A stretch of 64,000 nt of DNA, from positions 23,403,076 to 23,467,075 of the forward strand of contig OX387604.1 in NCBI GenBank assembly GCA_947568835.1, given 5' to 3'. Within the stretch, counting starts at the first letter, position 1. Each line of letters begins with the position of its first letter. Origin of the DNA: Protonemura montana (Eukaryota > Arthropoda > Insecta > Plecoptera > Nemouridae). Below, piece after piece: positions 21,128 through 32,290 of the stretch. The notes beneath the pieces were generated by a model. The model was not told the DNA's origin. It did not search any database and saw only the letters and a program-made list of their open reading frames with translations. The position numbers and the translations under genes are program-made.

Positions 21128-22481
21128 ATAGGCGAGCAAGCTATAAAATTGCATGCATAAAACCTACAACAATGACAAAAATCACCTATAACTTAAACTA
21201 AACGGTTTAATGCTACATTATTCAACATTTTCTGCACAATCTCCATAGATTATGAAGCCTATTCATACTCTTACCTGTAATTCATTTAAAACTAAATCCA
21301 AAATGCCATTACTGAAGGAGTGCTAGCAATATACTTCATCTCAAGGAGATTACACCATAGTTGCAGAAATATTTTCGCTAAAAGTCAGTATTGTCGTGCT
21401 TGGGTCTATCGGTCCCAAATTTAAAACAATACGACCCTCGTCTTTTCAGAATTTGATTCCTGATTAAACTTAATTTCATAAACGCTGCAAAAAGTGTTTG
21501 AAATATTTCTATACTTTGGTCGGGACACGTGATGTCTACGTCATGAAATACTTTGTAAGAGAAGGACATTTTGGTTGATGGTTGCCGTCATAGAGGTTTG
21601 AGGGAGGTAATGCATTGCAATTAACCCTTTCTAGTTTTTCTAGTCTTTCTAGCCTTTTTAGCCTTTTTAGCCTTTCAGACCTTTCAGAGACTTTCAGAGA
21701 CTTTCAGAGATTTTCAGAGACTTTCAGAGACTGGGCGAGGAAGTCGAATTGCGCCGTGATTTTATTGAATATCAAGGAGATTGTGCTATCGCTTGCTTAT
21801 GCAGGGTTGTCCAAATATGAAGACACCTCAATAACTTAACTGAACTTAACTGAACCATTCTTTCTAACTCTTTCTAGCCCTTTCTAACTCTTCTCTTTCA
21901 CTCTTTCTAACAGAGCAAACTCAAAACACTTAATGACTTTTTAAGGGGGCCGGTGATTGTTGCTTTTATGAAGGTACCCAATTAGAAACTGCGAAATGAA
22001 ATCCGGGGAATTAATTTCTAAACAAGTTTCGCCAGGTGTTATTAATAAACCTGAGACATTGGAGAACCATTAAAAACACTCTTGACAAAAATTTTAGATG
22101 CCTGCATTTGTAATTAAAAAATCATTATATTTTTGCGTAATTGAAAAATGCTATAATTGATATTCTGTGCCTTGTGCAACCCTTTATAACAAGGGCATAA
22201 TCCAATAAAAAGTGAATAAATTGGGTTGACTGTATTTTCATCAACTTTATACAATATGTGCACCTACCTTTCAACAGGCATCTCTCACGAGTAGAGGTTT
22301 TCTAAAGATCTTCCCATGGTCTGGCCCGTCGCCGGGTGCTGACCAGATGTTTCAAACATACAGCACTTTTCATTCTTCAATATATACAACAATGAAAAAC
22401 TGAAGGTGTAAAAATAAGCCATCCAAGATGTGCTTCTCTTCGCCTGAAAACACACGTGTTGGAGAGCTGTGCGAACAGAAC
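20451..22481. other. Mostly unique AT-rich DNA with small CT/AG repeats
   Basis: Includes the right part of the doubtful open frame. An 11-bp-type repeat (ctttcagaga, ctttttagc) lies at 21626-21732 and a ctttctaac-type repeat at about 21860-21912. No gene recognised. Confidence 0.5.
21626..21732. repeat. Short ctttttagc / ctttcagaga repeats
   Basis: First five ctttctag/ctttttag words of 8-9 bp, then about six copies of gactttcagagactttcaga-type 11-mers. Pyrimidine-rich then mixed. Confidence 0.85.
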
Positions 22482-23012
22482 GCGAGAGCAAAGCGAGAGC
22501 AAAGCGAGAGCAAAGCGATAGCAAAGCAGCTAAGCGAGAGCAAAGCGATAGCAAAGCAGCAAAGCGAGAGCAAAGCGAGAGCAAAGCAGCAAAGCGAGAG
22601 CAAAGCGAGAGCAAAGCAGCAAAGCGAGAGCAAAGCAGCAAAGCGAGAGCAAAGCGATAGCAAAGCGAGAGCAAAGCGAGAGCAAGGCGAGAGCAAAGCG
22701 ATAGCAAGGCGATAGCAAAGCGAGAGCAAAGCGAGAGCAAAGCGAGAGCAAGGCGAGAGCAAAGCGAGAGCAAGGCGAGAGCAAGGCGAGAGCAAAGCGA
22801 GAGCAAAGCGATAGCAAAGCAGCAAAGCGAGAGCAAAGCGAGAGCAAAGCGAGAGCAAAGCGATAGCAAAGCGATAGCAAAGCGAGAGCAAAGCGAGAGC
22901 AAAGCGAGAGCAAAGCGAGAGCAAAGCGAGAGCAAAGCGAGAGCAAAGCGAGAGCAAAGCGAGAGCAAAGCGAGAGCAAAGCGAGAGCAAAGCGAGAGCA
23001 AGCAAGCAGCAA
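22482..23012. repeat. 11-bp minisatellite (agcgagagcaa), about 48 copies
   Basis: Purine-rich plus strand; variants are gcgatagc, agcaaggc and the contracted agcaaagcagc. Because 33 bp is three units, frames stay open on both strands (SLCSRFALALL on minus, ESKARAKREQS on plus). These are not credible proteins. Confidence 0.96.
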
Positions 23013-24820
23013 AGAGAACGACAAGACAATGTCGCTGTACCCACGGGAGCAAAACCCTTTCACAAAACAAACCATTGGGGCCAAATTATGAGACACGTTG
23101 ATATTGGGTACATTTTCAAGCACAATCTGATTGTTATTTCAATGTATATCGAATATTGATAGATCCTTAACGATTATTCTGACTGTCAACTAATAGAATT
23201 CTCGAATATAGAGAATATTATACTCTAGAGTCTAGAGAGACAACTCCTAGATGAATCTCAGGCGCAAATAATCGAAACCAGATGGTTTGGTCACATGGTC
23301 AAAGTCTCGCCACATGTGCGAGTGAAGTAGGTTCCAGGCCTCCACCATTTTATCGTAGGTTTGTCCCCGATATTTTACTTACCGATGAACCTTCCCAAGT
23401 CATAAAGTTTGTTACCTACCTACGTATTTCATGCGACGATAGGTATGAATACGTCGACTCAGAGACCGAAAGACCTCTCTTTCCTCAGTCGCTTTTTGGA
23501 TTTCGAGAAGCGAGCATGTGCAGTCTGCAATGGTAATTGCACATTTTTGAAGTGAACGTGTTTTTTTAGTGCATTTAAAGTTTTTTCGATCAGTAAATCG
23601 TGCGCCAGCTTTATATTTCACGCCGCTATGAAGTACCGTAAGTTGATATTGCATTAACCATCCTCGTGTTTACAGGTTTAATCACGATTCAATCAATCAA
23701 TCAAATCATTACAACGCTGGTGATGAATTATATGTTATTAATAGAATGGGGTACGTAGAGACAGAAAAAAAGTGTCCAAAATTTATCTACGTGCGGGCTC
23801 TTTTCATACTTATTGATCTCATTAGGTAATTGTGCTGGCCAGTGAATTATTGGATCAAACTGTTGGAAAGCTCACAATGGTCATTCTACTGCGTGCACAT
23901 TTGCAAGGGATCATAATTTACGACGACTAGCATTTTTTTGTTGTATTTATGGATTAGTACATTGATATCGGCTTTCCAGCGAAAGACCTGTAAAATTTCT
24001 GCGAGCTAGCGTCAGCTCCATCCACAATCTGTTTGATCACATCCATACCTTCACCAGTGCAAAGCTTGGCCCCTGTTCACAATATGCTGAGCAAGTGCCT
24101 CTGGTTTCATCAGTGGTTTCATCCGACTCATCCCTAACCAGAACCCACTTATTGGTCAGCCATCTGCAACGCAGGACTGCCGTCCGAATTCCAGATATTA
24201 TATATTTTCACAAGCAACCTGTTTGTTTGCACTATTTTAGCATAGCTATTTGTTATTCAACATTGGATGTGTATTTATGGTATAATACCACTGATATGCA
24301 ACTACACAATGGACGTGCATATGATATTATGTCGATATTGGCTAGTTGACTTATTCGACCGCTGATGTAGCTATCGAATCACAAAATTATGAAATGCCTG
24401 TCTGCCTGTCTGTCTAGTACACGCCCTCCTAAAACCATGCTATTCATATACACAATTCTGCACAAAAACAACAATTTCGTGGGAGAGCAATCACATCCTC
24501 ACAATATGCAGTACACGGGCATTTTATTTATGTTAATACGGATACGAATCGGTTGCGCAGAACGGCGTTATATGCTCTGTTGTGCTTTGCCAAGATCCAT
24601 CAGTGGACGGCACATGCATAATACATAAATCTGTCGATTGCAAAGTACTTATATGAAAATTACGTAATCATTCAGTCAGAAATCATTGGGTAAAATCAAC
24701 TGCATTGCATTATAAGAGCGAAGTCTCTGAGCTAGAAAATTCAGCTAAAACAGTAGAAGCAGTGACACAAGCAGTGACACAAGAATTATTTGGGATTATT
24801 TGAGTGTTTCAGTGATACAA
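23013..24820. other. Unique DNA, no gene recognised
   Basis: AT-rich; several 60-85 codon frames without domains. Short satca-type repeats (aatcaatcaatca) near 23688-23702. No feature supported. Confidence 0.5.
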
Positions 24821-25253
24821 GGTGAGGGGCACCAGTGTGAAAGGGTGCCAGGGTAAAAGGGTGCCAGGGTAAAAGGGTGCCAAGGTAAAAGGGCACCAGG
24901 GTGAAAGGGCACCAGGGTGAAAGGGTGCCAAGGTAAAAGGGCACCAGGGTGAAAGGGCACCAGTGTGAAAGGGTGCCAGGGTAAAAGGGTGCCAAGGTAA
25001 AAGGGCACCAGGGTGAAAGGGCACCAGGGTGAAAGGGTACCAGGGTGAAAGGGCATCAGGGTGAAAGGGTGCCAAGGTAAAAGGGCACCAGGGTGAAAGG
25101 GCACCAGGGTAAAAGGGCACCAGGGTGAAAGGGCACCAGGGTGAAAGGGCACCAGTGTAAAAGGGCGCCAGTGTGAAAGGGTGCCAGGGTAAAAGGGCAC
25201 CAGTGTGAAAGGGCGCCAGTGTGAAAGGGCACCAGTGTGAAAGGGTGCCAGGG
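24821..25253. repeat. 16-bp minisatellite (agggtgaaagggcacc)
   Basis: About 27 copies. Variants alternate gtgaaaggg/gtaaaaggg and gcaccag/gtgccag in recurring multi-unit blocks. The plus strand is purine-rich. The minus-strand frames (WCPFTLVPFHPG) are repeat artefacts. Confidence 0.96.
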
Positions 25254-26117
25254 CCGGTGGCATTTTCTGGCCTGGGACCTTGCGTTTGTGCCTGTGTCTC
25301 GCCAAAACGAATACATGAATATCTTTGCGTTGCCCTCTGGTGTAAGGGGCAGGGGCAGGGGCAGGGGCACGCAGTGAAAAGGAGCGCGGGGGTGTGAACT
25401 TGGAAAGAATGGAACTAATGCAATAACGGCAAAAAATGCGTGATATAGTAAAAGAAAACTATGCAGTTTAATGAGGCGTACAAAGTTAGTCATCATTTGC
25501 AGTTATGCAGATTCGCCGGAATATATAATTGCTATATATATTTTTTTCTAAAATGTTTGAATGGAAATTGTTCCACATAGGCAAACTTTTATTATGAATA
25601 CTATGCAAATAATAAGAATCCCGAAGAAAAGAGTGAAATAATCAGCGCGAATAACAATAATTAGTGCAGTTGGCCTAATGAATAACCGATTTAATGAATG
25701 CATCTCCATTGTAACGTGTTAATGGATCCGGTGCTTGTAGCTACGCCTGACCCAGCGCTCGGAGCTTGCATATTGCCCTTCATGCCTGGCAAGTTATTAC
25801 TGCCATTTTGTTACTTTCAGTCGTTTGTTAAGATTTTAGTTTTATAATTATACTTATTTGCCGTATTTTTCCATAAAAATATATGCGAGAGAAGAACTAT
25901 GCCAACTGCCAAGAATTCAGATTAAAGGCGTGTTAAAATGACACAAGGAAAACATGGCCCTATTTGGAAATGGATTCCTGGTCCCCAGTAGACAGAGATT
26001 TGAAAAGAAAATGTTTGATTTCAGGCTTTTTTTAGTTTCAGGTTTTAGTAGTTATTGTGTTGCAATCGAATGTAATGAATAGCCTGTAATAGTTTGGTAT
26101 CTTTCTGTTTGTTCCAG
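25254..26117. other. Unique DNA; candidate intron upstream of exon
   Basis: Contains a ggggca hexamer repeat at 25345-25369. The right end (tatctttctgtttgttccag) is a good polypyrimidine tract and AG acceptor for the candidate exon at 26118. No other gene seen. Confidence 0.5.
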
Positions 26118-26183
26118 GTATGTACCTAATCAAGGAGAGGATCAGGCAGCTGATGGTCTCAGTCCCCGCCGCACCAACCCAAG
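26118..26183 (+). CDS. Candidate short coding exon of a secreted-protein pro-region
   Basis: A 66-bp exon bounded by tatctttctgtttgttccag on the left and aag|gtaacc on the right, with higher GC than its surroundings. In phase 1 it reads MYLIKERIRQLMVSVPAAPTQ preceded and followed by split codons, an amphipathic helix pattern (I-K-x-x-I-x-x-L) ending in a proline-rich segment. It begins and ends in phase 1, so it can join the exon at 59913 (also phase 1): the final g plus tg makes a valine codon. A second open frame (phase 2-2, YVPNQGEDQAADGLSPRRTN) cannot be excluded; phase 0 meets a stop. Such a helix followed by prolines resembles the alpha-1/latency-lasso region of TGF-beta-family prodomains, but the exon is too short for a firm identification. 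It could be a chance exon-like stretch. Confidence 0.5.
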
Positions 26184-26670
26184 GTAACCCTTCCCTCTCT
26201 GACCCAAACAGAGCCAACTTTAAACCCGCAAATTAATACGAAGCCAATTTCCAATTTCAACTATCTAATTACTTTGTCGGAAAGTAATACACAAGGTTTT
26301 TTTTTTCCTAGGGGAGCCAGGAACGAAAATGCATTGTTTTATTATTTTTGGGTTGATATGTACTGTTTAATCAATAGGAAAATTCTCTTTGAGTGAAAAT
26401 TTCCCGGAACATTTTTAGAAATTATCCGACACTGGTCACAACTAATAAGGGAGGTTTTTTCAAAATGATTGACCCGTGTATTTTTTTTATGTTGAGTTTG
26501 GTAGCGGTAACAAATGGAAGAAATTTAGGATCTTCAGCTGCTACACGAACTCAGATTTTTTTTTGGAAAACAACGGAAAAGCGCCTTGGACAAGTTACTT
26601 TTACAACGTGTAACCATGATTGACCCTCGAGTGATAAAAGTAGTTGATAAACTAACTTGACTTTTTCTAG
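26184..26670. other. Putative intron start; unique DNA
   Basis: AT-rich with T-rich tracts near 26298-26308 and 26556-26567. If the exon pair is real, this is the beginning of a 33.7 kb intron. Confidence 0.45.
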
Positions 26671-27022
26671 TGTTACTGGCCCTGCGGCCCTGGTCTAATG
26701 GCGACAGTGAATGAGTGGATGATAATGAGGATGATGATAAACCCAACCTAGCCTAAAATAGGGGAAACCCGGTGCCGGCACGTAGCTTACTCCTGTCGAT
26801 TAGCTTTAAGGGGACCACCGGCTTAACGTCCCTTCCGAAGGACGGTATAACTCGAACAACAGGATTCCTCCACAAATCCATGCTGTCGAGAGGTTGATAA
26901 CCAAGGCGAGTGAAGTTACTGTACTAACTTTCATCCCTCCAACCTCTATCCCAAACAGAACTGGTCATGTGTATGGTGGTCACCCATCCAATACCTTCAA
27001 TAATATGACAATCCTACCCGTT
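26671..27022 (-). mobile_element. 5S-SINE, minus strand, deletion subfamily, tail lost
   Basis: Contains the body blocks gtgccggcacgtagcttact, aaggggaccaccggcttaac, aacaggattcctccacaaat and ccatgctgtcgagaggttga in order. The 5S-derived C-box region (tcacccatccaatacc) follows, but the 15-nt block tgactcagcgcagtg found in other copies is absent and ttcaataa follows directly. The copy at 52197 has the same deletion, so the two form a subfamily. The gtgtttaacgacg tail is gone. No target-site duplication found. Confidence 0.85.
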
Positions 27023-27290
27023 CGAGCCTTCATTCGAGTTAGTTCCAAACAGAGCAAGCACCCGATACAACAGCCTCAATGAAAGTTACATTTTCAGGGT
27101 TTGCTTTATTTATTCATTACCTTAACTTGCATCAACGTTGCGTTTACTCGACAATGTCTAGCCAATAATCCAGCAGAAAAGTATTTATAATAAAAAGTTT
27201 ATGCTAAGATTACTTTTTAAAATAGGATTATGACTCTTGATGGAAGTTGTTCCGCACGTTGGAGAAATGTTGCGAGTCGCGGCAAGTTAA
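27023..27290. other. Unique AT-rich DNA
   Basis: No feature seen. Confidence 0.5.
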
Positions 27291-27399
27291 GTATCATGGT
27301 ATCACGGTACCACGGTATCACGGTATCATGGTATCACGGTATCACGGTACCACGGTATCATGGTATCATGGTATCATGGTATCATGGTATCATGGTACT
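27291..27399. repeat. 8-bp repeat (atcatggt / atcacggt / accacggt)
   Basis: Thirteen to fourteen 8-mers (gtatcatg, gtatcacg, gtaccacg). The words are nearly self-complementary (ggtaccacggtatc, ggtatcatgg), so either strand could fold. Confidence 0.93.
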
Positions 27400-28680
27400 C
27401 AACGACGAGCGCTAAATTCAATGATACAAAATTAGTTTGTCGAGAAGCTATGGAATTTGACAGTGTGCATATCTTGTTACTAAATTGTGTCCGGTCACGG
27501 GAATTTTCCAGGGAATTTTGGAGGTTTTTTTTGCAGCCCAAGAAATGAACATGATCCTTACCAGCACATACCTACGAGTAACACTGGAAGATATTTATCA
27601 GTGATAATTAGCACCAGTCTCGGTGCCGGTGCCTGTACCTGTACCAATGCTGGTTCAGGAACGAAAACAACCATCCGTTGCTTTTTTACGCGTATAATGG
27701 CAATGATGTACTTAAGAGTCGACGACCAGTTTTTTGCTCCTTTAATCCTGGATTAAGTGTTCTAGTAGGTTTAGTAGGTTGTAGGTAGAGTAGGTAGGTA
27801 GAGTAGGTGTTACGCTACTCATTAAATTCGGATTACGAAGTTTCTTGCAGACGAGTTTTCTGTTAGAATCAGCCATGTTCTCCGCGTGGAAAGGGCGCGG
27901 GGGTTCAGGGGGGGGGGGGGGGGGGCAGCTGAACGACAATCCTGCTCACTGTACCAAAACACAGGCACGTCACTTTTAATTGCTATTTGTTATACAATAT
28001 ATTGATATTTTGGGTATTGTATATGATAGCAATTAATGATTGATTAATAATTTTACCGACACGTTTTAAGATCTGTTTTGTGTAAATCTCTAAAATCTTT
28101 ACCCTGTACATGCCCCCCCAACCCGGACGCACGCGTGTCCCTCCCATCCCCTCGTCGATCCCACCAGCCGCCAGTATTTCTCTAATATATCCCAGCCAGG
28201 CTCATGCACGATCCCAAATTGGCTTCTGTTTCATCCGGCCATGCTAACTATTTACCCCTTTTGTGAACTTTTGCCAAAAATTCTGATACAATCCATTATT
28301 GTACTGGGCTTGACTTATAATCCAAGTGGCACTGACGAATTGCTTCAACTTCTTTGTTTTTTGGGGGGCTTCTGCTTTTTTCATTTTACTTTAGCGCTTG
28401 TGAGCTCACCCCATTGCGTCGCATCGAAAAAGCAGCGACCCTTTGAAAGAAATTCAGCAGCTCGTTCCCAAGCAGGGCTTTCACCTTACGGGAAGGGTTT
28501 GCGCCCCCAAGGCTATGTAAAATTACTGCTAATTAGAGACTCGATCGGACATTGAAAGCCATCAAGAATTACTTTCTTCTTTATTGTGTGCGTATTATTT
28601 CCATTCTTTGCCGTCATTATTCCTCCACTGTTGCTTAATTTCTCGTGTTTAGCTGGACATATGAGGCGAGCGTCTTGGAA
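27400..28680. other. Unique DNA with a G18 run
   Basis: A run of 18 G lies at 27908-27925. Short gtaggtagagtaggtaggta repeats are at 27775-27807. The 104-codon frame at 28241-28555 shows no domain. No gene supported. Confidence 0.5.
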
Positions 28681-29207
28681 GAACCTAAACTTGCCTAGGG
28701 ACCCTCGAGGACCTAAACTTGCCTAGGGGCCCTCGAGGACCTAAACTTGCCTAGGGGCCCTCGAGGACCTAAACTTGCCTAGGGGTCCTCGAGGACCTAA
28801 ACTTGCCTAGGGACCCTCGAGAACCTAAACTTGCCTAGGGGCCCTCGAGGACCTAAACTTGCCTAGGGGCCCTCGAGGACCTAAACTTGCCTAGGGGTCC
28901 TCGAGGACCTAAACTTCCCTAGGGACCCTCGAGGACCTAAACTTGCCTAGGGACCCTCGAGGACCTAAACTTGCCTAGGGACCCTCGAGGACCTAAACTT
29001 GCCTAGGGTCCTCGAGGACCTAAACTTGCCTAGGGACCCTCGAGGACCTAAACTTGCCTAGGGGTCCTCGAGGACCTAAACTTGCCTAGGGGCCCTCGAG
29101 GACCTTAACTTGCCTAGCGGTCCTCGAGGACCTAAACTTGCCTAGGGGCCCTCGAGGACCTTAACTTGCCTAGCGGTCCTCGAGGACCTAAACTTGCCTA
29201 GGGACCC
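28681..29207. repeat. 28-bp palindrome-rich minisatellite
   Basis: About 19 copies of gaggacctaaacttgcctag followed by gggccctc. Each unit holds three short palindromes (cctagg, gggccc, cctcgagg across the unit junction). Variation is at the centre: ggggccc, ggggtcc, gggaccc, gcggtcc. Confidence 0.96.
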
Positions 29208-29576
29208 AACAGCACTTTGGGCTTAAAATAGCAAAAGATAATTTTCGACGATACAGCGAGGGCGCATAATGTCGTCAAGAATGAAACGAGACATGAAGAC
29301 AGTTTGAAGTTAAGTCCGTCGTTTTATGGTCGGAGAAGCGAGTTTGAAAAAAAATACTTGCTAAACATACGTAACGTACGGCATTGAGAACTCAATCCGT
29401 GCCAGGAATTTCGTGGGCAGGCGGTGAGATTGGCGGTTGGTGGGTTGGGGGGGGGGGGGGGGGGGGGGTGAGACGGGGATGCCACCGAAGTGATCCGTTG
29501 TGATCCGTTGTTATTTATAGATGAGAAAACTATCACAACTTACCTAAAATCACATATGATTACTTTCTCCACCGTC
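29208..29576. other. Unique DNA with a G22 run
   Basis: A run of 22 G at 29447-29468, preceded by ttggtgggtt. No gene seen. Confidence 0.55.
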
Positions 29577-29652
29577 GATGGCCACCCGACGCCGTTAGAC
29601 CAGTGCCGCATGCCAGATGTCAAAACAGTGCGTCGTTAAACACCACAAATAA
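29577..29652 (+). mobile_element. 5S-SINE 3'-tail fragment
   Basis: Only the 3' end of the family is present: cgacgccgttagaccagtgc, then cgcatgccagatgtcaaaac and gtgcgtcgttaaacaccaca. The head and body are missing, as in a 5'-truncated retroposition product. Confidence 0.8.
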
Positions 29653-31110
29653 TAGTACATGTTGACGAACTTACACGATTTGGCCAGGTACCAGTATTAT
29701 ATCCACTCTCAATTGCAATGGAATTAAGTCCAATTTGCTGCTAAATTGAGTGTCGTGATGTAATTCTTTGCCAGGCACACAATTTGCATTCCCCCTCTTT
29801 GCCAACGACACCGATACCGACATGGACATCGGCAAGGACCGGCCGTCTGTTCTTCCTCTCCATTTCCCGTTTATTTCCCAGAAAATTATCTAAACTTTGT
29901 TGGGGCTGGAAGTTAAAAACACTTATAACTATTGTATATAAGCTGGTGGTTGGCGGCTACCGGCGTGGCATAGCTGGTGGTGCTTGTGCTGGTGCTTGTG
30001 CTGGTGCTTGTGCTGGTGCTGATGCTGGTGGAGCCCAGAGCTTGCAGCGTTTCTAGTGCAGCTAATTTTAATTAAAATAACGGTCTTTTCATTTTTTTAA
30101 AAGATATTCAATTTTGAATGAAATTAAAACTTTCCGTCGAGCGCTACGCTGCTAGGGCAGAAAGTGAGTGAGGGTAGTATGCACCTTCTTGAGAAGACCA
30201 TCAAAGATAATTACGTTCATCTTTTTGTATTAATGAAAACAATCTTTCATTCCGGTCGCCGGGCCGCGGTTGCTGCCAGCGCAAGCCAACGCAATCCAAC
30301 GCAAGCCAACGCAACGCGCAAAGATAATAACAATTTGTTAAGCAGGCATTTTATCTCGAATGAATGAATCGCGAGATTTCTTCCCTAATTTCTAGAGAAA
30401 GTCACCCTCCATCCATCCAATTTTTCTCGCCATTATTATCTTTATCCTGGAAACAAAAAGGGAGATGTCGTTTTTAGGGATAACACTGAAAACTTAATTT
30501 TAATTCGTATAATGACCAATTTACTCGGTAAAGTAATTGAATTCTACAATTAGTTTCTGAATGTTTGAGGAAGTAGGAATGCATATTCTTTGGAGGTGTT
30601 TTGTACCTATTAATCACGTCGCAAAATGGTATCGTGGTTTTTATAATCTTGTACTTGATATGTTGGTCCTGTGGTAAAGCTGTTATCGTAATTGACTGCT
30701 TACAAACGAGGTACTGATTACATTCACCTCCACTCTCCAGCATCCTCTAATTAGTAAAGAATGACCGACGCCAACTACGTCTACGATTATTTCTACAAAA
30801 CTGCCTGAATATCAGCGTTTCTTATGTTTTACAATACACGGTTGCTCTACTCCCCATTCATTTGTATTCTTTGAGATTTCTGTGGGTGATTTCCATCTTG
30901 ATGGACGTAAAAACAACAAAAACAAAAAAAACTCTTAGTGAAAATAAAAATCTGCGTCTGTCGTTGACGTAGCAAATTAGTCTACTTGATAAAAATATTA
31001 GTTTATTCGTGGTAGAAAGCGACAGCTTAAAAAGAGCACGAAGCCATCTCGGAGTTAACTTATACTTCAAGAGTTAGTTTCTTACTTTACCTTACTTTAC
31101 TTACTTTACC
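29653..31110. other. Unique DNA with small repeats
   Basis: A 12-bp repeat (ggtgcttgtgct, about 5 copies) lies at 29973-30030 and a 10-bp repeat (cgcaagccaa) at 30278-30316. A GC-raised patch at 29776-29880 looks exon-like (cgacaccgataccgacatgg) but lacks a usable donor. Poly-purine and cttacttta micro-repeats precede the next array. Confidence 0.5.
29973..30030. repeat. 12-bp repeat (ggtgcttgtgct)
   Basis: About five copies ending in degenerate gctgatgctggtgg. One frame gives GACAGACAGACAGA. Confidence 0.88.
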
Positions 31111-31562
31111 TTAGAGCTAACTACTTGATTCAAGAGCAGCCAACTTAGAGTTAACTAACTTCAAGAGAAGCTATCACAGAGTTTACTAACTTCAAGAGCA
31201 GCTATCACAGAGTTTACTAACTTCAAGAGCAGCTATCACAGAGTTTACTAACTTCAAGAGCAGCTATCACAGAGTTTACTAACTTCAAGAGAAGCTATCA
31301 CAGAGTTTACTAACTTCAAGAGCAGCTATCACAGAGTTTACTAACTTCAAGAGCAGCTATCACAGAGTTTACTAACTTCAAGAGAAGCTATCACAGAGTT
31401 TACTAACTTCAAGAGCAGCTATCATAGAGTTTACTAACTTCAAGAGCAGCTATCATAGAGTTTACTAACTTCAAGAGCAGCTATCACAGAGTTTACTAAC
31501 TTCAAGAGCAGCTATCACAGAGTTTACTAACTTCAAGAGCAGCTGTCTTGCAGTTAACTACC
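31111..31562. repeat. 31-bp minisatellite
   Basis: About 14 copies of agagcagctatcacagagtt followed by tactaacttca. Variants are agagaagc and tatcatag. The edge copies (ttagagttaactaacttcaa on the left, gtcttgcagttaactaccttg on the right) are the most diverged. Confidence 0.96.
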
Positions 31563-32081
31563 TTGGTTCCTATGGCAAAAGCAAAGTGCCTCGTGAGCTG
31601 ATTTTATTGTAGCGCTACGAAAGAAATAATTACAGCAATTCATTTAATAGAAAGAGGTAAAATCGTGAAAATACACTAAAACAAAAAATGGTTCAAGTTA
31701 TGTTGAAATATGCGTCTGCAAAAAGGGGGAATTGAAATTCAAGTCTCATTTCGAAACGCAAAGTGTTTTATCCAAAACAAAGTTTCGTAGTTCAGCAGTA
31801 AATTTCGTTATAATTCAGCGGGTTAATGTCTTGATGTAATTGCCTTTGATTACTTGTAAAATTACCTCGTAGTTAAGAATTGTATGAAGCAATGGTAAAC
31901 ACAGCAAAGTTATTAAGAAACAGCAATTCCGCAGGACTTTCTTAACACGAAGTGTCTTCTGAATTCAAAACATCGCTTTGACTTTTGACGTTGGAAATTA
32001 TCATTTTTAATCTGTTCCTATTTTCCCTTCTAGCCCTTCATGGGCTAGTTAGTCACCGGTAAGCTTACTAACCCTTCACAT
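31563..32081. other. Unique AT-rich DNA
   Basis: No feature recognised. Confidence 0.5.
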
Positions 32082-32290
32082 GATTCCTCCACAAATCCAT
32101 GCTGTCGAGAGGTTGATAAGCAAGGCGAGTGAAGTTGCTGTACTAACTTTCATCCCTCCAACCTCTCTCCCGAACAGAACTGGGCATGTGTATGATGGTC
32201 ACCCATTCAATACCTGACTCAGCGCAGTGTTGCTTAACTTCGGTGATCTCATGAGAGCCGTTGCTTCCAACACGCCAAACCGTTCGGTTT
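32082..32290 (-). mobile_element. 5S-SINE, head and part of body only
   Basis: Minus-strand copy with gattcctccacaaatccatg, gaggttgataagcaaggcga, the ctctcccgaacagaactggg block, and the complete 5S-type head on the complement (tcacccattcaatacctgac, cagtgttgcttaacttcggt, gatctcatgagagccgttgc), ending caaaccgttcggt. The 3' half of the element (in SINE sense) is missing, which is not the usual 5' truncation. Confidence 0.85.

Noticed and set aside
22285-23123. Leucine/alanine/cysteine-rich minus-strand frames resembling transmembrane repeats
   Set aside because: Generated by the 11-bp repeat; every frame on that strand gives the same peptide.
29776-29890. Exon-like stretch reading TQFAFPLFANDTDTDMDIGK after ctttgccag
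   Set aside because: The acceptor is plausible, but there is no acceptable donor before the stop, and no homology is recognised.
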